Assembly: GCA_017880865.1 (NCBI GenBank)
Contig: JADGRL010000019.1
Coordinates: 1-49,145 of the forward strand
Origin: Gallionella sp.
GTDB taxonomy: Bacteria > Pseudomonadota > Gammaproteobacteria > Burkholderiales > Gallionellaceae
DNA: 49,145 bases
Reading direction: 5' to 3'
The stretch's first letter is position 1, and each line of letters opens with the position of its first letter. Made by a program: the position numbers and the translations under genes. The notes beneath the pieces are model-generated. The model searched no databases and was not told where the DNA came from. It saw only the letters and a program-made list of their open reading frames with translations. Shown here piece after piece: positions 37,702 to 47,454 of this stretch.

Positions 37702-39366
37702 ATGTCCGTATATCTCAACGAAGCTTTTTTGAGCAGACTCGATGCATCGCGAGCTAGCTCTACACGTGGCATGAATGTCGTAATGCACCCCGTTTTTTAT
37801 ACTGTGCTGAGTTTATGCTACTTATCATTTAAAATAGATATGAGATTTACAGGTGGGTGTTTTTTGGAGAGTAATAGTTTGGTAATTTTGAAGAAGATAT
37901 TTCGGTTGTGTTGTTTGAAATCAGCCACGATTTTAGTGTTCGGTGCGCTATTGGTTTTCGGTGCCAATGTTATGGCCGATGAGGTCAAAGACATGGATGC
38001 AGGGGAAAAGGCGCTACTACACAGAGATTACGATGGAGCAATTCAAATCTATACGCGGGCTATCGCTTCAGGTCGTCTAACCACCGATATGCAAGTGACC
38101 GCGTATAATAACCGTGGCGCGGCTTACCTCTTCGCGGAGCGATATGATTTAGGCATTGCCGATATCAACATGGTGACACGTCTCCACCCCGACGATGCGG
38201 ATGCTTACTATAACCTTGGCAGTACCTATTGCTCGACGGGGCGGTATGACCTTGCAATTGCTGATTACAGCACTGAAATCCGGTTAACACCCAATGACCC
38301 CAAGGCTTATTATGGCCGAGGAACATGTTACATAAATAAAAAACAGTATGCCCATGCCGTTGCCGATTTCGATAGTGCGCTTCGTTTGAAGCCGGATTAC
38401 GCGGAGGCGCTCAGTAATCGAGGCAGTACCTATTACTTGATGAAAAAATATGATCTCGCTTTGGCTGACACTACGGCAGCAATCAAGTTAAAACCTGATG
38501 ACGCGGAGGCTCACTCCAATCTTGGCTCGATCCATATGGATACAAAGCAATACGACCTTGCGATTGCCGATTTCGACGAGGCGCTTCGCTTGCGACCAGA
38601 CTATGTGAAAGCACTCATTTACCGTGGCGCAAGTTATAGCTTGTCTGAAAAATATGACCAAGCCCTGGCTGACTTCAGCAAGGTGATACTTTTGGATCCG
38701 AAATATTTGGAAGCTCACATCAACCGAGGCAATGTTTATGCCGCCCTCGATAAGTACGATATGGCCATCGCCGATTACAGCGTAGAGTTGCAATTGCAGC
38801 CAGACGATGCCGAAGCGGCATTCAATCTGGGCACCATGTATTTTCAAAAGGGCGACTATGAGCGCGCAATTGCCGATTTCGATGTGGCGATTCGCTCAAA
38901 AACGGATTACACGAATCCTTACATCTCACGAGGGATTAGCCGATTTGTTTTAGGACGTTTTCAGGAAGCGTCTTTGGACTTTGAGCAGCTCCTTAAATTT
39001 GAGCCGACGAATACTGTCGCTAATTTGTGGCTCCATATCACCCGTAGCAAACTTGGAAACAAAGGTCTTCAAGAACTTAAGCGCAATACAGCAAAGCTCA
39101 ATCGCAAGGAATGGCCCGGACTTATACCCGCGCTATACTTGGGTGAGGCAACGCCCGAGCAGGTGCGCTCCGCAGCCGCGCGAGGTGATATTAAGATACA
39201 AAATGAGCACAAGTGTCAGGCTAACTTTTATATCGGAGAATATGAGTTGCAACGAGGGAATAAGGACGATGCAAGGCTATCATTGAATCAGGTAGCGAAT
39301 GCATGCGCGAAAGATACAGTCGAGCAGAGAGCCGCTGTTGCAGAACTTGAACGTATGAGCAGATGA
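37702..39366 (+). CDS. exported TPR-repeat protein with NlpI-like C-terminus
   Basis: A 554-residue protein. After a hydrophobic segment (SATILVFGALLVFGANVMA ~75-95) come about nine 34-residue TPRs (for example YYNLGSTYCSTGRYDLAIADY) up to ~440. The C-terminal part (WPGLIPALYLGEATPEQV ... CQANFYIGEYELQRGNKDDAR) resembles that of NlpI-type TPR proteins. It is probably periplasmic and serves as a protein-protein scaffold. GGGGA precedes the ATG at 37702, but this gives an odd 70-residue leader before the signal segment; the true start may be nearer 37840 or a TTG at about 37864. Confidence 0.78.
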   Translation: MSVYLNEAFLSRLDASRASSTRGMNVVMHPVFYTVLSLCYLSFKIDMRFTGGCFLESNSLVILKKIFRLCCLKSATILVFGALLVFGANVMADEVKDMDAGEKALLHRDYDGAIQIYTRAIASGRLTTDMQVTAYNNRGAAYLFAERYDLGIADINMVTRLHPDDADAYYNLGSTYCSTGRYDLAIADYSTEIRLTPNDPKAYYGRGTCYINKKQYAHAVADFDSALRLKPDYAEALSNRGSTYYLMKKYDLALADTTAAIKLKPDDAEAHSNLGSIHMDTKQYDLAIADFDEALRLRPDYVKALIYRGASYSLSEKYDQALADFSKVILLDPKYLEAHINRGNVYAALDKYDMAIADYSVELQLQPDDAEAAFNLGTMYFQKGDYERAIADFDVAIRSKTDYTNPYISRGISRFVLGRFQEASLDFEQLLKFEPTNTVANLWLHITRSKLGNKGLQELKRNTAKLNRKEWPGLIPALYLGEATPEQVRSAAARGDIKIQNEHKCQANFYIGEYELQRGNKDDARLSLNQVANACAKDTVEQRAAVAELERMSR

Positions 39367-39412
39367 ACCGCCTCGCCAGCGTGTAATATCTCGTTCCCGC
39401 GCGCTGATCAAA

Positions 39413-39496
39413 CTACTAGCCATTGACTAGTAGTAGGGTGCGCTGGCGCACCAATTGCGATGCACCATTCCGCGAAGGTGCGCAAGCGCACCCTAC
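39413..39496. repeat. paired inverted repeats in intergenic region
   Basis: Two hairpins in the 302-base gap after the TPR gene. The first is CTACTAG/CTAGTAG (39413-39433). The second is a 20-base arm GTAGGGTGCGCTGGCGCACC (39433-39452) against its complement (39477-39496), matching at 19 of 20. Each arm is itself partly self-complementary. Elements of this sequence type recur in betaproteobacterial genomes as far as I remember. Confidence 0.75.
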
Positions 39497-39668
39497 AATG
39501 ACTTTCTCGTTTTTACGCTGCGGTGTTTTGTCTGTTGGGTTGGGCAAATGTGCGTCCGTAACGCGGCGCGTTACAAACCGTATTTCCACACATGTCCTTA
39601 AGCAAGGTCGAAGGGCGGCGCGTGGGAACAAGAAAAAACTGTGCCACGTTTAGATTGTTGAAAATTAC

Positions 39669-39969
39669 ATGCTCGTCCGCACCTTCGTTACTTTACTGCT
39701 AAGCGCCATTTTTCTCCTTCCTTCCACGTCGGAAGCCAAGAAGCCACCAGAGCAACCCTACGCGGAATTATCCGGGCAGAACGAGGCCGAACTTGAAGAG
39801 CACGGGCATTACACGAACAAGCGCGGCAATCTTGTTCATTCTCCGGCACATTCAAAATCTGGTGCCATTCCTAACGGCGCAACGGCTCAATGCCGGGATG
39901 GCAGCTATTCGTTAGATCCGTCGCGGGACTTGTTCGCGTCATGATGGTGTCGGCCAGTGGCTAAATTAG
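39669..39969 (+). pseudogene. DUF3761 exported protein, frameshifted near the 3' end
   Basis: Signal peptide (LVRTFVTLLLSAIFLLPSTSEA), then GHYTNKRGNLVHSPAH and GATAQCRDGSYS, the DUF3761 signature. As written, the frame ends at 39944 with an aberrant LDPSRDLFAS. In the next frame RRGTCSRHDGVGQWLN closes the domain as expected and ends at 39969. The shift falls within about 39910-39920. An inactive allele or a base-calling error. Confidence 0.75.
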
Positions 39970-39977
39970 ATGTTGAT

Positions 39978-40400
39978 TCAAAACTCGACCAACTTCATTC
40001 CATTGCGCTTTGCGTTCGCTGCCAGTGTCCCATCCAGTGTGGCCATGCGTGTTGCCCCCAATTCCAGCGCAACGGCAAGATGCAGGGAATCCCCGGCACG
40101 CAGGCCGTGAGCATGCAGTTTGACCATTTCAGCCGCATGCACGAATGCGCCGCGACTGACAGGAACAATACGTAAGCCGCCTTCTGTCAGCAACGCAAAT
40201 TCTTTGCGCACCCGCTTTGCGTTAACCTCGTTGATCTGGTCTGTGCGCAGCTTGATCGACAGGGCGCTGGAGAACTCCGTCAGCAACCAGTCCGAACAGG
40301 TCGGCACATCGCTCAGCCCTGCATACCAAGCGGTTACGCTCTGTGTTTTTGGCTCGACGCTCAGCAGCGCTACGATCACGCTGGTATCAACATAGATCAT
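39978..40400 (-). CDS. vapC: PIN-domain toxin, VapC family
   Basis: A 140-residue PIN ribonuclease. The four acidic residues are in place: Asp in MIYVDTSVIV (5), Glu in LLTEFSSA (~42), Asp in RAGDSLHLA (~102) and Asp in TLDGTLAAN (~122). VapC toxins cut tRNA or rRNA unless bound by their antitoxin. The ATG overlaps the stop of the upstream antitoxin gene (TAATG), the usual coupled arrangement. Confidence 0.92.
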   Translation of the reverse strand: MIYVDTSVIVALLSVEPKTQSVTAWYAGLSDVPTCSDWLLTEFSSALSIKLRTDQINEVNAKRVRKEFALLTEGGLRIVPVSRGAFVHAAEMVKLHAHGLRAGDSLHLAVALELGATRMATLDGTLAANAKRNGMKLVEF

Positions 40401-40648
40401 TAGTAGCGCGCCTGTTGACGCATGGATTCCACAACCGACTCAGTCATCGGCATGGAAGTGTGCAGCCTGGCGATGCGCATCAGAAAAGCGCCTTTGTCGA
40501 ATGCTCGTTCTGGCACCAAATTGATCTCTCCGCTCGGGGAGATGCTGGCTTCGACACTATCCCCTTCTTTCAGCCCGGCAGCGCGCGTGCACTCAACCGG
40601 TAAGCGCACGGCCAGACTGTTGCCCCATTTTGATACTTGCAGCCTCAT
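40400..40648 (-). CDS. vapB: AbrB/MazE-type antitoxin
   Basis: An 82-residue antitoxin with an N-terminal swapped-hairpin DNA-binding domain (MRLQVSKWGNSLAVRLPVECTRAAGLKEGDSVE) and a C-terminal tail that would wrap the PIN toxin. GGAGG lies directly before the ATG at 40648; a longer frame upstream has no such site. An inverted repeat in front (40662-40685) is the likely autoregulatory operator. Confidence 0.9.
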   Translation of the reverse strand: MRLQVSKWGNSLAVRLPVECTRAAGLKEGDSVEASISPSGEINLVPERAFDKGAFLMRIARLHTSMPMTESVVESMRQQARY

Positions 40649-40661
40649 ACCCACCTCCGCA

Positions 40662-40685
40662 TTGTATATCCATGTAGATACAATA
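40662..40685. promoter_or_regulatory. probable operator of the vapBC pair
   Basis: Perfect 7-base inverted repeat ATTGTAT-N10-ATACAAT, centred about 25 bases upstream of the antitoxin start. It is placed and shaped for binding by the dimeric AbrB-type antitoxin. Confidence 0.65.
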
Positions 40686-40820
40686 TAACGTTGCAAGGTT
40701 TATGTCAAGCAGCCGGGCTAGCGCAGAATCCAAGGCCATTGAACGAGGCTACACAGCGCCCAACAAACTTTCATAGGGAATATGCAGCCCGTCGTGCAGC
40801 CGCTTTACCCTGCGACATTT

Positions 40821-41153
40821 TCAAGCAAATATCACCGACACCTGACCCTCTGTGCGTGAACGCGGCGCAGATTTCACGACGATTTGAACATCTCGACCCA
40901 GGCGGGTAAGACATTCCAGCATCTTGGTTTCCGAGATGCCTCGAAACTGTCCGCGCAGCAGGCCGGATAGTTTCGGCTGGGTGATGCCCAGCAGTTCGGC
41001 TGCTTGAACTTGCGTCAGTTTGCGTCGTCTGATGATGTCGCCAATTTTGCTGGCCAGTTGCGCTTTGACCTGCATTTCTTCGGCATCAGCCATGCCGAGA
41101 TCAGCATATACATTGGTGCTGCCATGTTCGATCTTGTTCATTTCCTTACCCAT
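40821..41153 (-). CDS. XRE-family (HigA-like) antitoxin, apparently orphan
   Basis: A 110-residue protein with the N-terminal segment STNVYADLGMADAEEMQVKAQLASKIGDII and an XRE helix-turn-helix (LTQVQAAELLGITQPKLSGLLRG). This form normally follows a RelE/Gp49-like toxin gene. Here nothing toxin-like lies upstream (41154-41224) or downstream, so it appears to have lost its partner. Two ATG codons four apart make the start uncertain, and the ribosome site is poor for both. Confidence 0.8.
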   Translation of the reverse strand: MGKEMNKIEHGSTNVYADLGMADAEEMQVKAQLASKIGDIIRRRKLTQVQAAELLGITQPKLSGLLRGQFRGISETKMLECLTRLGRDVQIVVKSAPRSRTEGQVSVIFA

Positions 41154-41224
41154 TCCTCATGTCTCAGCGCGAACTTTAATCGTTCGCGGATCAGGTCAGA
41201 GAGCAAGCAGAAAGCTAACGGCGA

Positions 41225-41731
41225 TCAAAGATCCTTGAGGACTTGTTCTCTCGCCTTCTTCGCCTCATCTTCGGTGATCAATCCCTTGCTCTGCAGAGCC
41301 TTGATTTTATCCAGCCGCTGCTCTACGGTCTCGCTGAGACGAGGAGCCTCTGTCTTGGTCGAGACAGGATTCATATCAGCGCAGTCGAGTTTCGTGTGCA
41401 ACCCTTCGCTGCTTATTTCCATGCTGATCGTTCTGGTCAAATCCGAACACCCTGCTTTCTTGAGGGTCACCCTGCCGTACATCGATTCCTTTTCCTTGGG
41501 ATAGATGTTCGGGAAGACATCCTGATGGCGGATCTTGAGGGGAGTCACGCCGATCTTCTCGCCCATCGCGTAAACATCCGCCCCGGATGGATCGGATTCG
41601 ATGTTGATCGTGTCTTTAGCCGATGAAAAGAAATTACCCGCACCCTTGCTCGCGCCGCCCGCCGACGAACAACCCGCTACGAACAAAAAAGCAAAAAGCG
41701 CAAGCGCCCTTCCTGAATGCTTCAAGAACAT
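41225..41731 (-). CDS. PEGA/SHOCT lipoprotein
   Basis: A 168-residue lipoprotein with lipobox FVAGC (Cys 21). A PEGA-like beta segment follows (INIESDPSGADVYAMGEKIGVTPLKI), then a four-Cys middle (AGCSDL, LDCADM) and a SHOCT-type C-terminal helix pair (RLDKIKALQSKGLITEDEAKKAREQVL). It is likely an envelope protein of unknown role. It lies between the orphan antitoxin and typA, separated from typA by a strong terminator. Confidence 0.8.
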   Translation of the reverse strand: MFLKHSGRALALFAFLFVAGCSSAGGASKGAGNFFSSAKDTINIESDPSGADVYAMGEKIGVTPLKIRHQDVFPNIYPKEKESMYGRVTLKKAGCSDLTRTISMEISSEGLHTKLDCADMNPVSTKTEAPRLSETVEQRLDKIKALQSKGLITEDEAKKAREQVLKDL

Positions 41732-41880
41732 AATTCCTCCGATTTACATGAAAAATTTTTTACAGCTCAATCCCTTTAACAACCCAGCCCCCGAGAATCA
41801 AGACTGATTTGGGTGCGCAAATATACTGGAATCAATTTCAAGCGCAAGCGGCATTTCAACTTCACGCCGCCAAATGAAAA

Positions 41881-41910
41881 GGGGTGCCCCGGATAATCCG
41901 GGGCACCCCT
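41881..41910 (-). terminator. intrinsic terminator of typA
   Basis: A perfect 13-base stem GGGGTGCCCCGGA with a short loop, flanked by A/T runs on both sides; on the minus strand the stem runs into CCCCTTTTC. It sits 29 bases after the typA stop. Confidence 0.85.
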
Positions 41911-41939
41911 TTATTTCACGTCGAACTCAGGTCTGTAGA

Positions 41940-43751
41940 TTACAGGCCGCGTCCTTGGCGTTTGCGCTCGTTTTCGGTCAGGAAACGTTTACGGACACGA
42001 ATCGATTGTGGCGTGATTTCGACCAGTTCATCATCGTCGATAAACTCGACCGCCGATTCCAGCGTCAATCTGACCGGTGGGGTCAGGCGCACCGCTTCGT
42101 CGGTGCCGGAAGCGCGCACGTTGGTCAGCTGCTTGCCCTTGATCGGATTCACGATCAGATCGTTGTCACGGCTGTGGATGCCGATAATCATACCTTCGTA
42201 CAATTTGTCGCCAGGAACAACGATCATACGACCGCGATCTTCCAGTTTCCACAAGGCATAAGCCACCGCTTCTCCCGCTTCGGAAGAAATCAGTACGCCG
42301 TTGCGGCGGCCTGGCATCTCGGCCTTGACCGGCGCGTAGTCATCGAACACGTGCGCCATGATGCCGGTGCCGCGTGTCATGGTCATGAACTCGGACTGAA
42401 ACCCGATCAGGCCGCGCGCCGGAATGCGGTATTCCAGACGCACACGACCATGGCCGTCCGGCTGCATATCCTGCAAGTCGCCGCGACGACGACCCAGTTC
42501 TTCCATCACAGCGCCCTGGTTGGTGTCTTCCACGTCCACGGTCAGCACTTCGAACGGCTCGCATTTCTCGCCGTTGATGGTGCGGTACACCACGCGTGGT
42601 TTGCCCACGCCCATCTCGAAGCCTTCACGACGCATGGTTTCCAACAAGATCGTCAGATGCAATTCGCCGCGTCCGGCCAACAGGAACACGTCGGTGTTGT
42701 CCGTCTCTTCGACGCGCAACGCCACGTTCACCAGCAACTCCTTGTTCAGGCGGTCGCGTATCTGGCGGCTGGTGATGAACTTGCCTTCCTGACCGCACAG
42801 AGGTGAAGTGTTCACCATCATGTTCATCGTCAGGGTCGGTTCATCCACCTTGGGCATCGGCAAGGCTTCCGGCTTGTTCACGTCAGCCAAGGTAACACCG
42901 ATACCGATCTCGTCGATACCGTTAACCAGAATGATGTCGCCCGCACCCGCTTCTTCCAGCAGCACGCGTTCGATGCCGCGAAAACCCATGATCTGGTTGA
43001 CGCGCGCGCGCTTTGGCGGCTTGTCGCCATTCATTACCATCACATCCTGGCCTGGCTTGATCTTGCCGCGACGGATACGACCCACACCGATGCGGCCCAC
43101 GAAGCTGGAATAATCCAGCGCGGAAATTTGCATCTGAAGCGGCGCATCCAGATCCATTTGCGGTGCCGGAACGTGCTTGAGCACGGCATCGAGCAACGGG
43201 AACATGTTTTTGCCAGGCTTATCCAGTTCCAGCATCGCGTAGCCGTTCAATGCCGAGGCAAACACTACCGGGAAATCCAGTTGCTCTTCGGTCGCGCCCA
43301 GCTTGTCGAACAAGTCGAAAGTCTGGTTGATCACCCAATCAGGACGGGCGCCGTTACGGTCGACCTTGTTGATCACCACGATAGGACGCAGGCCTAATGC
43401 CAACGCCTTCTTGGTCACGAAACGGGTTTGTGGCATTGGGCCTTCGACCGCGTCCACCAGCAGCAACACGCCGTCTACCATGCCCAGCACGCGCTCAACT
43501 TCACCGCCGAAGTCGGCGTGACCGGGTGTATCCACGATATTGATGTGCACACCTTCGTAGAACACGGCGCAATTCTTCGCCAGAATCGTGATGCCTCGCT
43601 CCTTTTCCAGGTCATTGTTATCCATGACGCGTTCGGCGACATGTTGATGGGCAGTAAAGGAACCCGCCTGACTGAGCAGCTTGTCCACCAGAGTGGTCTT
43701 GCCGTGGTCAACGTGGGCGATGATGGCGATATTGCGGAGTTGGCGGGACAT
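41940..43751 (-). CDS. typA: ribosome-associated GTPase TypA/BipA
   Basis: A 603-residue translational GTPase with the usual length. G1 [10 protein letters not shown] (~13), G3 DTPGHADF (~79) and G4 NKVDRNGA (~133) are intact, followed by EF-G-like domains II, III, V and the C-terminal domain ([14 protein letters not shown]). It binds 70S ribosomes and is needed for growth at low temperature or under stress. The frame is open upstream to 43805, but [18 protein letters not shown] is the family N-terminus, giving 43751. Confidence 0.95.
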   Translation of the reverse strand: MSRQLRNIAIIAHVDHGKTTLVDKLLSQAGSFTAHQHVAERVMDNNDLEKERGITILAKNCAVFYEGVHINIVDTPGHADFGGEVERVLGMVDGVLLLVDAVEGPMPQTRFVTKKALALGLRPIVVINKVDRNGARPDWVINQTFDLFDKLGATEEQLDFPVVFASALNGYAMLELDKPGKNMFPLLDAVLKHVPAPQMDLDAPLQMQISALDYSSFVGRIGVGRIRRGKIKPGQDVMVMNGDKPPKRARVNQIMGFRGIERVLLEEAGAGDIILVNGIDEIGIGVTLADVNKPEALPMPKVDEPTLTMNMMVNTSPLCGQEGKFITSRQIRDRLNKELLVNVALRVEETDNTDVFLLAGRGELHLTILLETMRREGFEMGVGKPRVVYRTINGEKCEPFEVLTVDVEDTNQGAVMEELGRRRGDLQDMQPDGHGRVRLEYRIPARGLIGFQSEFMTMTRGTGIMAHVFDDYAPVKAEMPGRRNGVLISSEAGEAVAYALWKLEDRGRMIVVPGDKLYEGMIIGIHSRDNDLIVNPIKGKQLTNVRASGTDEAVRLTPPVRLTLESAVEFIDDDELVEITPQSIRVRKRFLTENERKRQGRGL

Positions 43752-44175
43752 GTAAACAGCCTTGCTAATGAAAAGGGCGCGCATTCTAGCACAAGCAGGG
43801 CACAATAAACTTTCGCTGGCTTTTATTTTTTCTATCAGTATAATGCGCGGCTTGTCGCTACTTAAAGCGGCATTGGTTCATCGTTTTCTGACCTATCTCT
43901 CGCGCGTATGCAAATCGCGCCTGTCTAAAAAAGCCCACCAAGATTCTCTAACGGGAATTCTCTAACGGTTTTTCCGGTTAGCAACGATGTTTTATGCGCC
44001 GGTTAATCTGTCTGCCCGTTCAACGTGTAGTTTTAACTACCTGCGCTCACATAAGGGAACTACTAAAAGTTCGTCATGCTGGACTCTGTTCGGCATTCAG
44101 TTATATTTTAACTGAGTGCAGGCTTGCGTCTTCATTTCGAAGTGGATTCCCTTTGATTCTAAAAAAGGAAGCACT
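43752..44175 (+). promoter_or_regulatory. structured leader upstream of the DEAD-box helicase gene
   Basis: About 420 bases between typA (leftward) and the helicase (rightward). It holds a direct repeat of ATTCTCTAACGG, a small hairpin GTAG-TTTTAA-CTAC and a 10-pair hairpin at 44093-44119 (GCATTCAGTT, loop of 7, AACTGAGTGC). Long structured leaders are known for cold-regulated helicase and csp mRNAs; that this one is regulatory is inference. Confidence 0.5.
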
Positions 44176-45747
44176 ATGTCATTTGAAAATTTAAATTTAG
44201 ACCCCGCCATTCTTAAGGCGATTGCCGAAACCGGTTACACCGTACCTACGCCTATCCAGGCGCAGTCTATTCCTGAAATCCTGGCCGGTCACGACCTGAT
44301 GGCCTCTTCGCAAACCGGAAGCGGCAAGACCGCTGCATTCATTCTGCCGGCGCTGCAACGTCTGTCCAAGCCATCCCCTTTGCCTGGCAAAGGCCCGCGC
44401 GTACTGGTATTGACACCGACCCGCGAACTGGCACAACAAGTGTGTGATGCCGCGACCAAGTACGGCAAGAACATGCGCGTCAAGATCATCAGCATTCTGG
44501 GTGGTATGCCCTACCCGGTGCAGAACCGTTTGCTGTCCAGCCAAGTCGATATTCTGGTCGCAACTCCAGGACGTCTGATCGACCATCTGGAACGCGGTCG
44601 CATCGATTTCTCGCGTCTGGAAATGCTGATTCTGGACGAAGCGGATCGTATGCTGGACATGGGTTTTGTCGATGATGTGGAACGCATCGCTCAAGCTACG
44701 CCCAACACACGCCAGACCCTGTTGTTCTCCGCGACGCTCGAAGGCGTGGTCGGCAATCTGGCTTCGCGCCTGCTCAAGACACCGAAGAAGCTTTCTGTAT
44801 CTGCGGCCAAGGACAAGCACGAAAACATCGAGCAACGCATGATGTTTGCCGATGACGTGGCGCACAAGAACAAGATGCTCAGCCACCTGTTGACCGACGC
44901 TGAAATGAATCAGGCGCTGGTGTTCACCGCCACCAAGCGCGATGCCGATACCATCGCCGATCAACTGTCCGCACAAGGCCATTCTGTTGCGGCATTGCAC
45001 GGCGACATGAACCAGCGCGAACGCAACCGTACCCTGCTCAATATGCGTAACGGTAACGTGCGCATCCTGGTCGCCACCGACGTAGCCGCACGCGGTCTGG
45101 ATGTGCGCGGCATTTCGCACGTGATCAACTTCGATCTGCCCAAGTTCGCCGAAGACTACGTGCACCGCATCGGTCGCACCGGTCGCGGCGGCTCAACCGG
45201 CATTGCCATTTCGTTCGCGTCGAACCGCGATGCTCAATTGCTCAAGCGTATCGAGCGTTACACCGAGCAAAGCATCAAGATGCACACCATCGAAGGGCTG
45301 GAGCCTAAGTACAAACTGCGCACCGGTGGCCCGTCTTCGGATCGTCCGCGCAGCAACAGCGGCCCGCGTAGCGGCGCCCCACGCACCGGCGGTTTCGGTG
45401 GCGGCGGCAACAATGCCGGTTTCGGCGGCAACCGCAGCGGTGGTTACGCCGGCAACGGTGGTGGAAATCACCACAGCGCGCCGGACAGCCGCCATAGCCA
45501 TGCCGGACGCAAAGAAGGTCAATGGCAAGGTCAGGCCAACGGCAACACCACTCAAGGCCATGCTCCTACTGGCGGTGGTCAGGGTTTTGGCGGGCAAAAT
45601 CGCGGTCAAGGTACAGGGGCACCGCGCAGTGCGGAGCGCAGCTTCGGCGGGCAAAACCAGAATCGCGGCGGCAACAGTGCACCACGCCGTACCGATGATC
45701 GCCCAAGCTACACACTCGGTCGCGGTAACAATGGCAACACCCGTTAA
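44176..45747 (+). CDS. DEAD-box RNA helicase with Gly-rich tail (RhlE-like)
   Basis: A 523-residue helicase: Q motif (YTVPTPIQAQSI), Walker A SSQTGSGKT, PTRELAQQ, DEAD in LILDEADRMLDMGF, FSATLEG and HRIGRTGRGG. Motor domains end near 375; the remaining ~150 residues are rich in Gly, Asn, Arg and Ser, an unstructured RNA-binding tail. This arrangement matches RhlE-type helicases acting in ribosome assembly and RNA decay. AAGGA precedes the ATG at 44176. It shares a bidirectional terminator with gltX. Confidence 0.9.
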   Translation: MSFENLNLDPAILKAIAETGYTVPTPIQAQSIPEILAGHDLMASSQTGSGKTAAFILPALQRLSKPSPLPGKGPRVLVLTPTRELAQQVCDAATKYGKNMRVKIISILGGMPYPVQNRLLSSQVDILVATPGRLIDHLERGRIDFSRLEMLILDEADRMLDMGFVDDVERIAQATPNTRQTLLFSATLEGVVGNLASRLLKTPKKLSVSAAKDKHENIEQRMMFADDVAHKNKMLSHLLTDAEMNQALVFTATKRDADTIADQLSAQGHSVAALHGDMNQRERNRTLLNMRNGNVRILVATDVAARGLDVRGISHVINFDLPKFAEDYVHRIGRTGRGGSTGIAISFASNRDAQLLKRIERYTEQSIKMHTIEGLEPKYKLRTGGPSSDRPRSNSGPRSGAPRTGGFGGGGNNAGFGGNRSGGYAGNGGGNHHSAPDSRHSHAGRKEGQWQGQANGNTTQGHAPTGGGQGFGGQNRGQGTGAPRSAERSFGGQNQNRGGNSAPRRTDDRPSYTLGRGNNGNTR

Positions 45748-45780
45748 GCGGTAGATGTAAATCAATAAGCTGTAAAAGAA

Positions 45781-45802
45781 AAAGCACGCCTAGGCGTGCT
45801 TT
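45781..45802. terminator. bidirectional terminator between helicase and gltX
   Basis: Perfect 11-base palindromic arms AAAGCACGCCT/AGGCGTGCTTT, followed by a run of T on the plus strand and preceded by A on the other side, so it can end both converging transcripts. Confidence 0.88.
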
Positions 45803-45868
45803 TTTTATTGTCCGTACTTTTTATTGTTAGGACTTTTTACGGCCCTCTAGGAAATACAGATATTGAAA

Positions 45869-47260
45869 TTACAGATATTTTTTTAGTCGCGCCAGCACGG
45901 TCTCGCGCGGGAACAAGGCCAGCACGGCATCAACCGACGGGGTGTGCGTTTGCCCGACCAGCATCACGCGCAACGGCATCGCCAGCTTGGGCATTTTCAG
46001 ATTGTGACGGGCCAGCAACTCTTTTATCAGTGCAGCCAGCACAGGCGCTTCCCAGGCGACATCGGCGAAACGCTCCGCGAGTTCGCGAAGAGCTGGCAGC
46101 ACCTCTTCCACAAGGTGCGCATCGAGTAATTCCTGCGCGGGATGCACTTCGATATAAAATACCTCCGCCTCGTCAGCCAATTCCAGCAGGGTCGCTGTGC
46201 GCTCCTTGTACAAGGCGATCACCGCCTCCAGTTGAGGCGCGTCGCTCACCTGCACGCCGCGATCGGCCAGATGCTTGCGCACTAGGCCACCCAAACGGAT
46301 GTTGTCGGCCAGCTTGATGTAATGCTGGTTCAACCAGCGCAATTTTTCCGGATCAAACTGGGCTGCCGATTTGCTGATGTGTTCCAGATCGAACCACTCG
46401 ACAAATTGCTGGATCGAAAAAACTTCTGCATCGCCATGCGACCAGCCCAGACGCGCCAGATAATTGACCAACGCCTCCGGCAAGAATCCTTCCTCGGCAT
46501 ATTGCATCACGCTCACCGCGCCATGCCGCTTGGACAGACGCTCGCCATCGCTGCCCAGTATCATCGGCACATGCGCATATTGCGGCAGCGCGGCACCCAG
46601 AGCCTTGAGGATGTTGATCTGGCGCGGCGTGTTATTGACGTGGTCGTCGCCACGGATGACCTGGGTGATGCCCATGTCCAGGTCGTCCACCACCACGCAA
46701 AAATTATAAGTCGGAGTGCCATCGGCGCGCGCGATGATCAGATCATCCAGCTCTGCGTTCTCGAACACGATCTTGCCCTTGACCATGTCGTCCCATGCCG
46801 CCACGCCATGCAGCGGATTCTTGAATCGCACCACCGGCTTGACGCCCGCAGGAGGCGCAGGCAACACCTTGCCTTGCTCCGGCCGCCAATGACCATCGTA
46901 GCGCGGTTTCTCGCCGCGCACACGCTGTGCCTCGCGCAGTGCATCCAACTCGGCAGGCGTCGTGTAGCAATAATACGCCGTGCCTTCATCCAGCATCTGC
47001 TGCAACACCACCTTGTATCTGTCCATGCGCTGCATCTGGTAGAACGGGCCTTCGTCGTAATCCAGATTCAACCAGGACATCCCGTCCATGATCGCCTGTA
47101 CCGATTCCTGAGTTGAACGCTCCAGATCGGTATCTTCGATGCGCAAAATGAAGGTGCCGCCTGATTTTCGCGCGTACGCCCAAGAGAACAAAGCGGTGCG
47201 TGCGCCGCCGATGTGAAGGTAGCCGGTTGGGCTGGGAGCGAAACGAGTACGAATAGTCAT
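45869..47260 (-). CDS. gltX: glutamyl-tRNA synthetase
   Basis: A 463-residue class I synthetase charging tRNA-Glu. HIGH motif as [18 protein letters not shown] (~10) and KMSKS as [11 protein letters not shown] (~237); the C-terminal anticodon-binding part includes [20 protein letters not shown]. Length matches the bacterial family. It converges with the helicase gene; a tRNA-Glu gene is at 19799 in the same window. Confidence 0.96.
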   Translation of the reverse strand: MTIRTRFAPSPTGYLHIGGARTALFSWAYARKSGGTFILRIEDTDLERSTQESVQAIMDGMSWLNLDYDEGPFYQMQRMDRYKVVLQQMLDEGTAYYCYTTPAELDALREAQRVRGEKPRYDGHWRPEQGKVLPAPPAGVKPVVRFKNPLHGVAAWDDMVKGKIVFENAELDDLIIARADGTPTYNFCVVVDDLDMGITQVIRGDDHVNNTPRQINILKALGAALPQYAHVPMILGSDGERLSKRHGAVSVMQYAEEGFLPEALVNYLARLGWSHGDAEVFSIQQFVEWFDLEHISKSAAQFDPEKLRWLNQHYIKLADNIRLGGLVRKHLADRGVQVSDAPQLEAVIALYKERTATLLELADEAEVFYIEVHPAQELLDAHLVEEVLPALRELAERFADVAWEAPVLAALIKELLARHNLKMPKLAMPLRVMLVGQTHTPSVDAVLALFPRETVLARLKKYL

Positions 47261-47340
47261 AAGTTAAACAGGATAGGCAATCAATGAGGCGCACATTTTA
47301 CGGGCTTTGCGCATCGCGCGCACAAAGATGTGGCTGGTTA

Positions 47341-47370
47341 TTGACCAAGACAATCGCGTTATGCTCTAAT
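47341..47370 (+). promoter_or_regulatory. promoter of the broken tRNA-Val gene
   Basis: TTGACC (47341-47346), 18-base spacer, TCTAAT (47365-47370), then a GC-rich CCGCGCCCCC discriminator. It is 28 bases from the tRNA 5' end and looks intact although the gene is not. Confidence 0.65.
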
Positions 47371-47397
47371 CCGCGCCCCCATTCCTCTTCGGGGCTC

Positions 47398-47434
47398 GGG
47401 CGGTTAGCTCAGCGGTAGAGCACTGCCTTCACAC
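47398..47434 (+). pseudogene. tRNA-Val (CAC) 5' half, truncated at the anticodon loop
   Basis: GGGCGGT acceptor half, intact D-arm TAGCTCAGCGGTAGAGC, anticodon 5' stem CTGCC and loop TTCACAC with anticodon CAC. The expected 3' stem GGCAG, T-arm and ACCGCCC are missing; the sequence changes to unrelated DNA right after the loop. This is how integration within an anticodon loop leaves a tRNA gene. Confidence 0.75.
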
Positions 47435-47454
47435 TGCGAAAAGGCACGGTCAAA

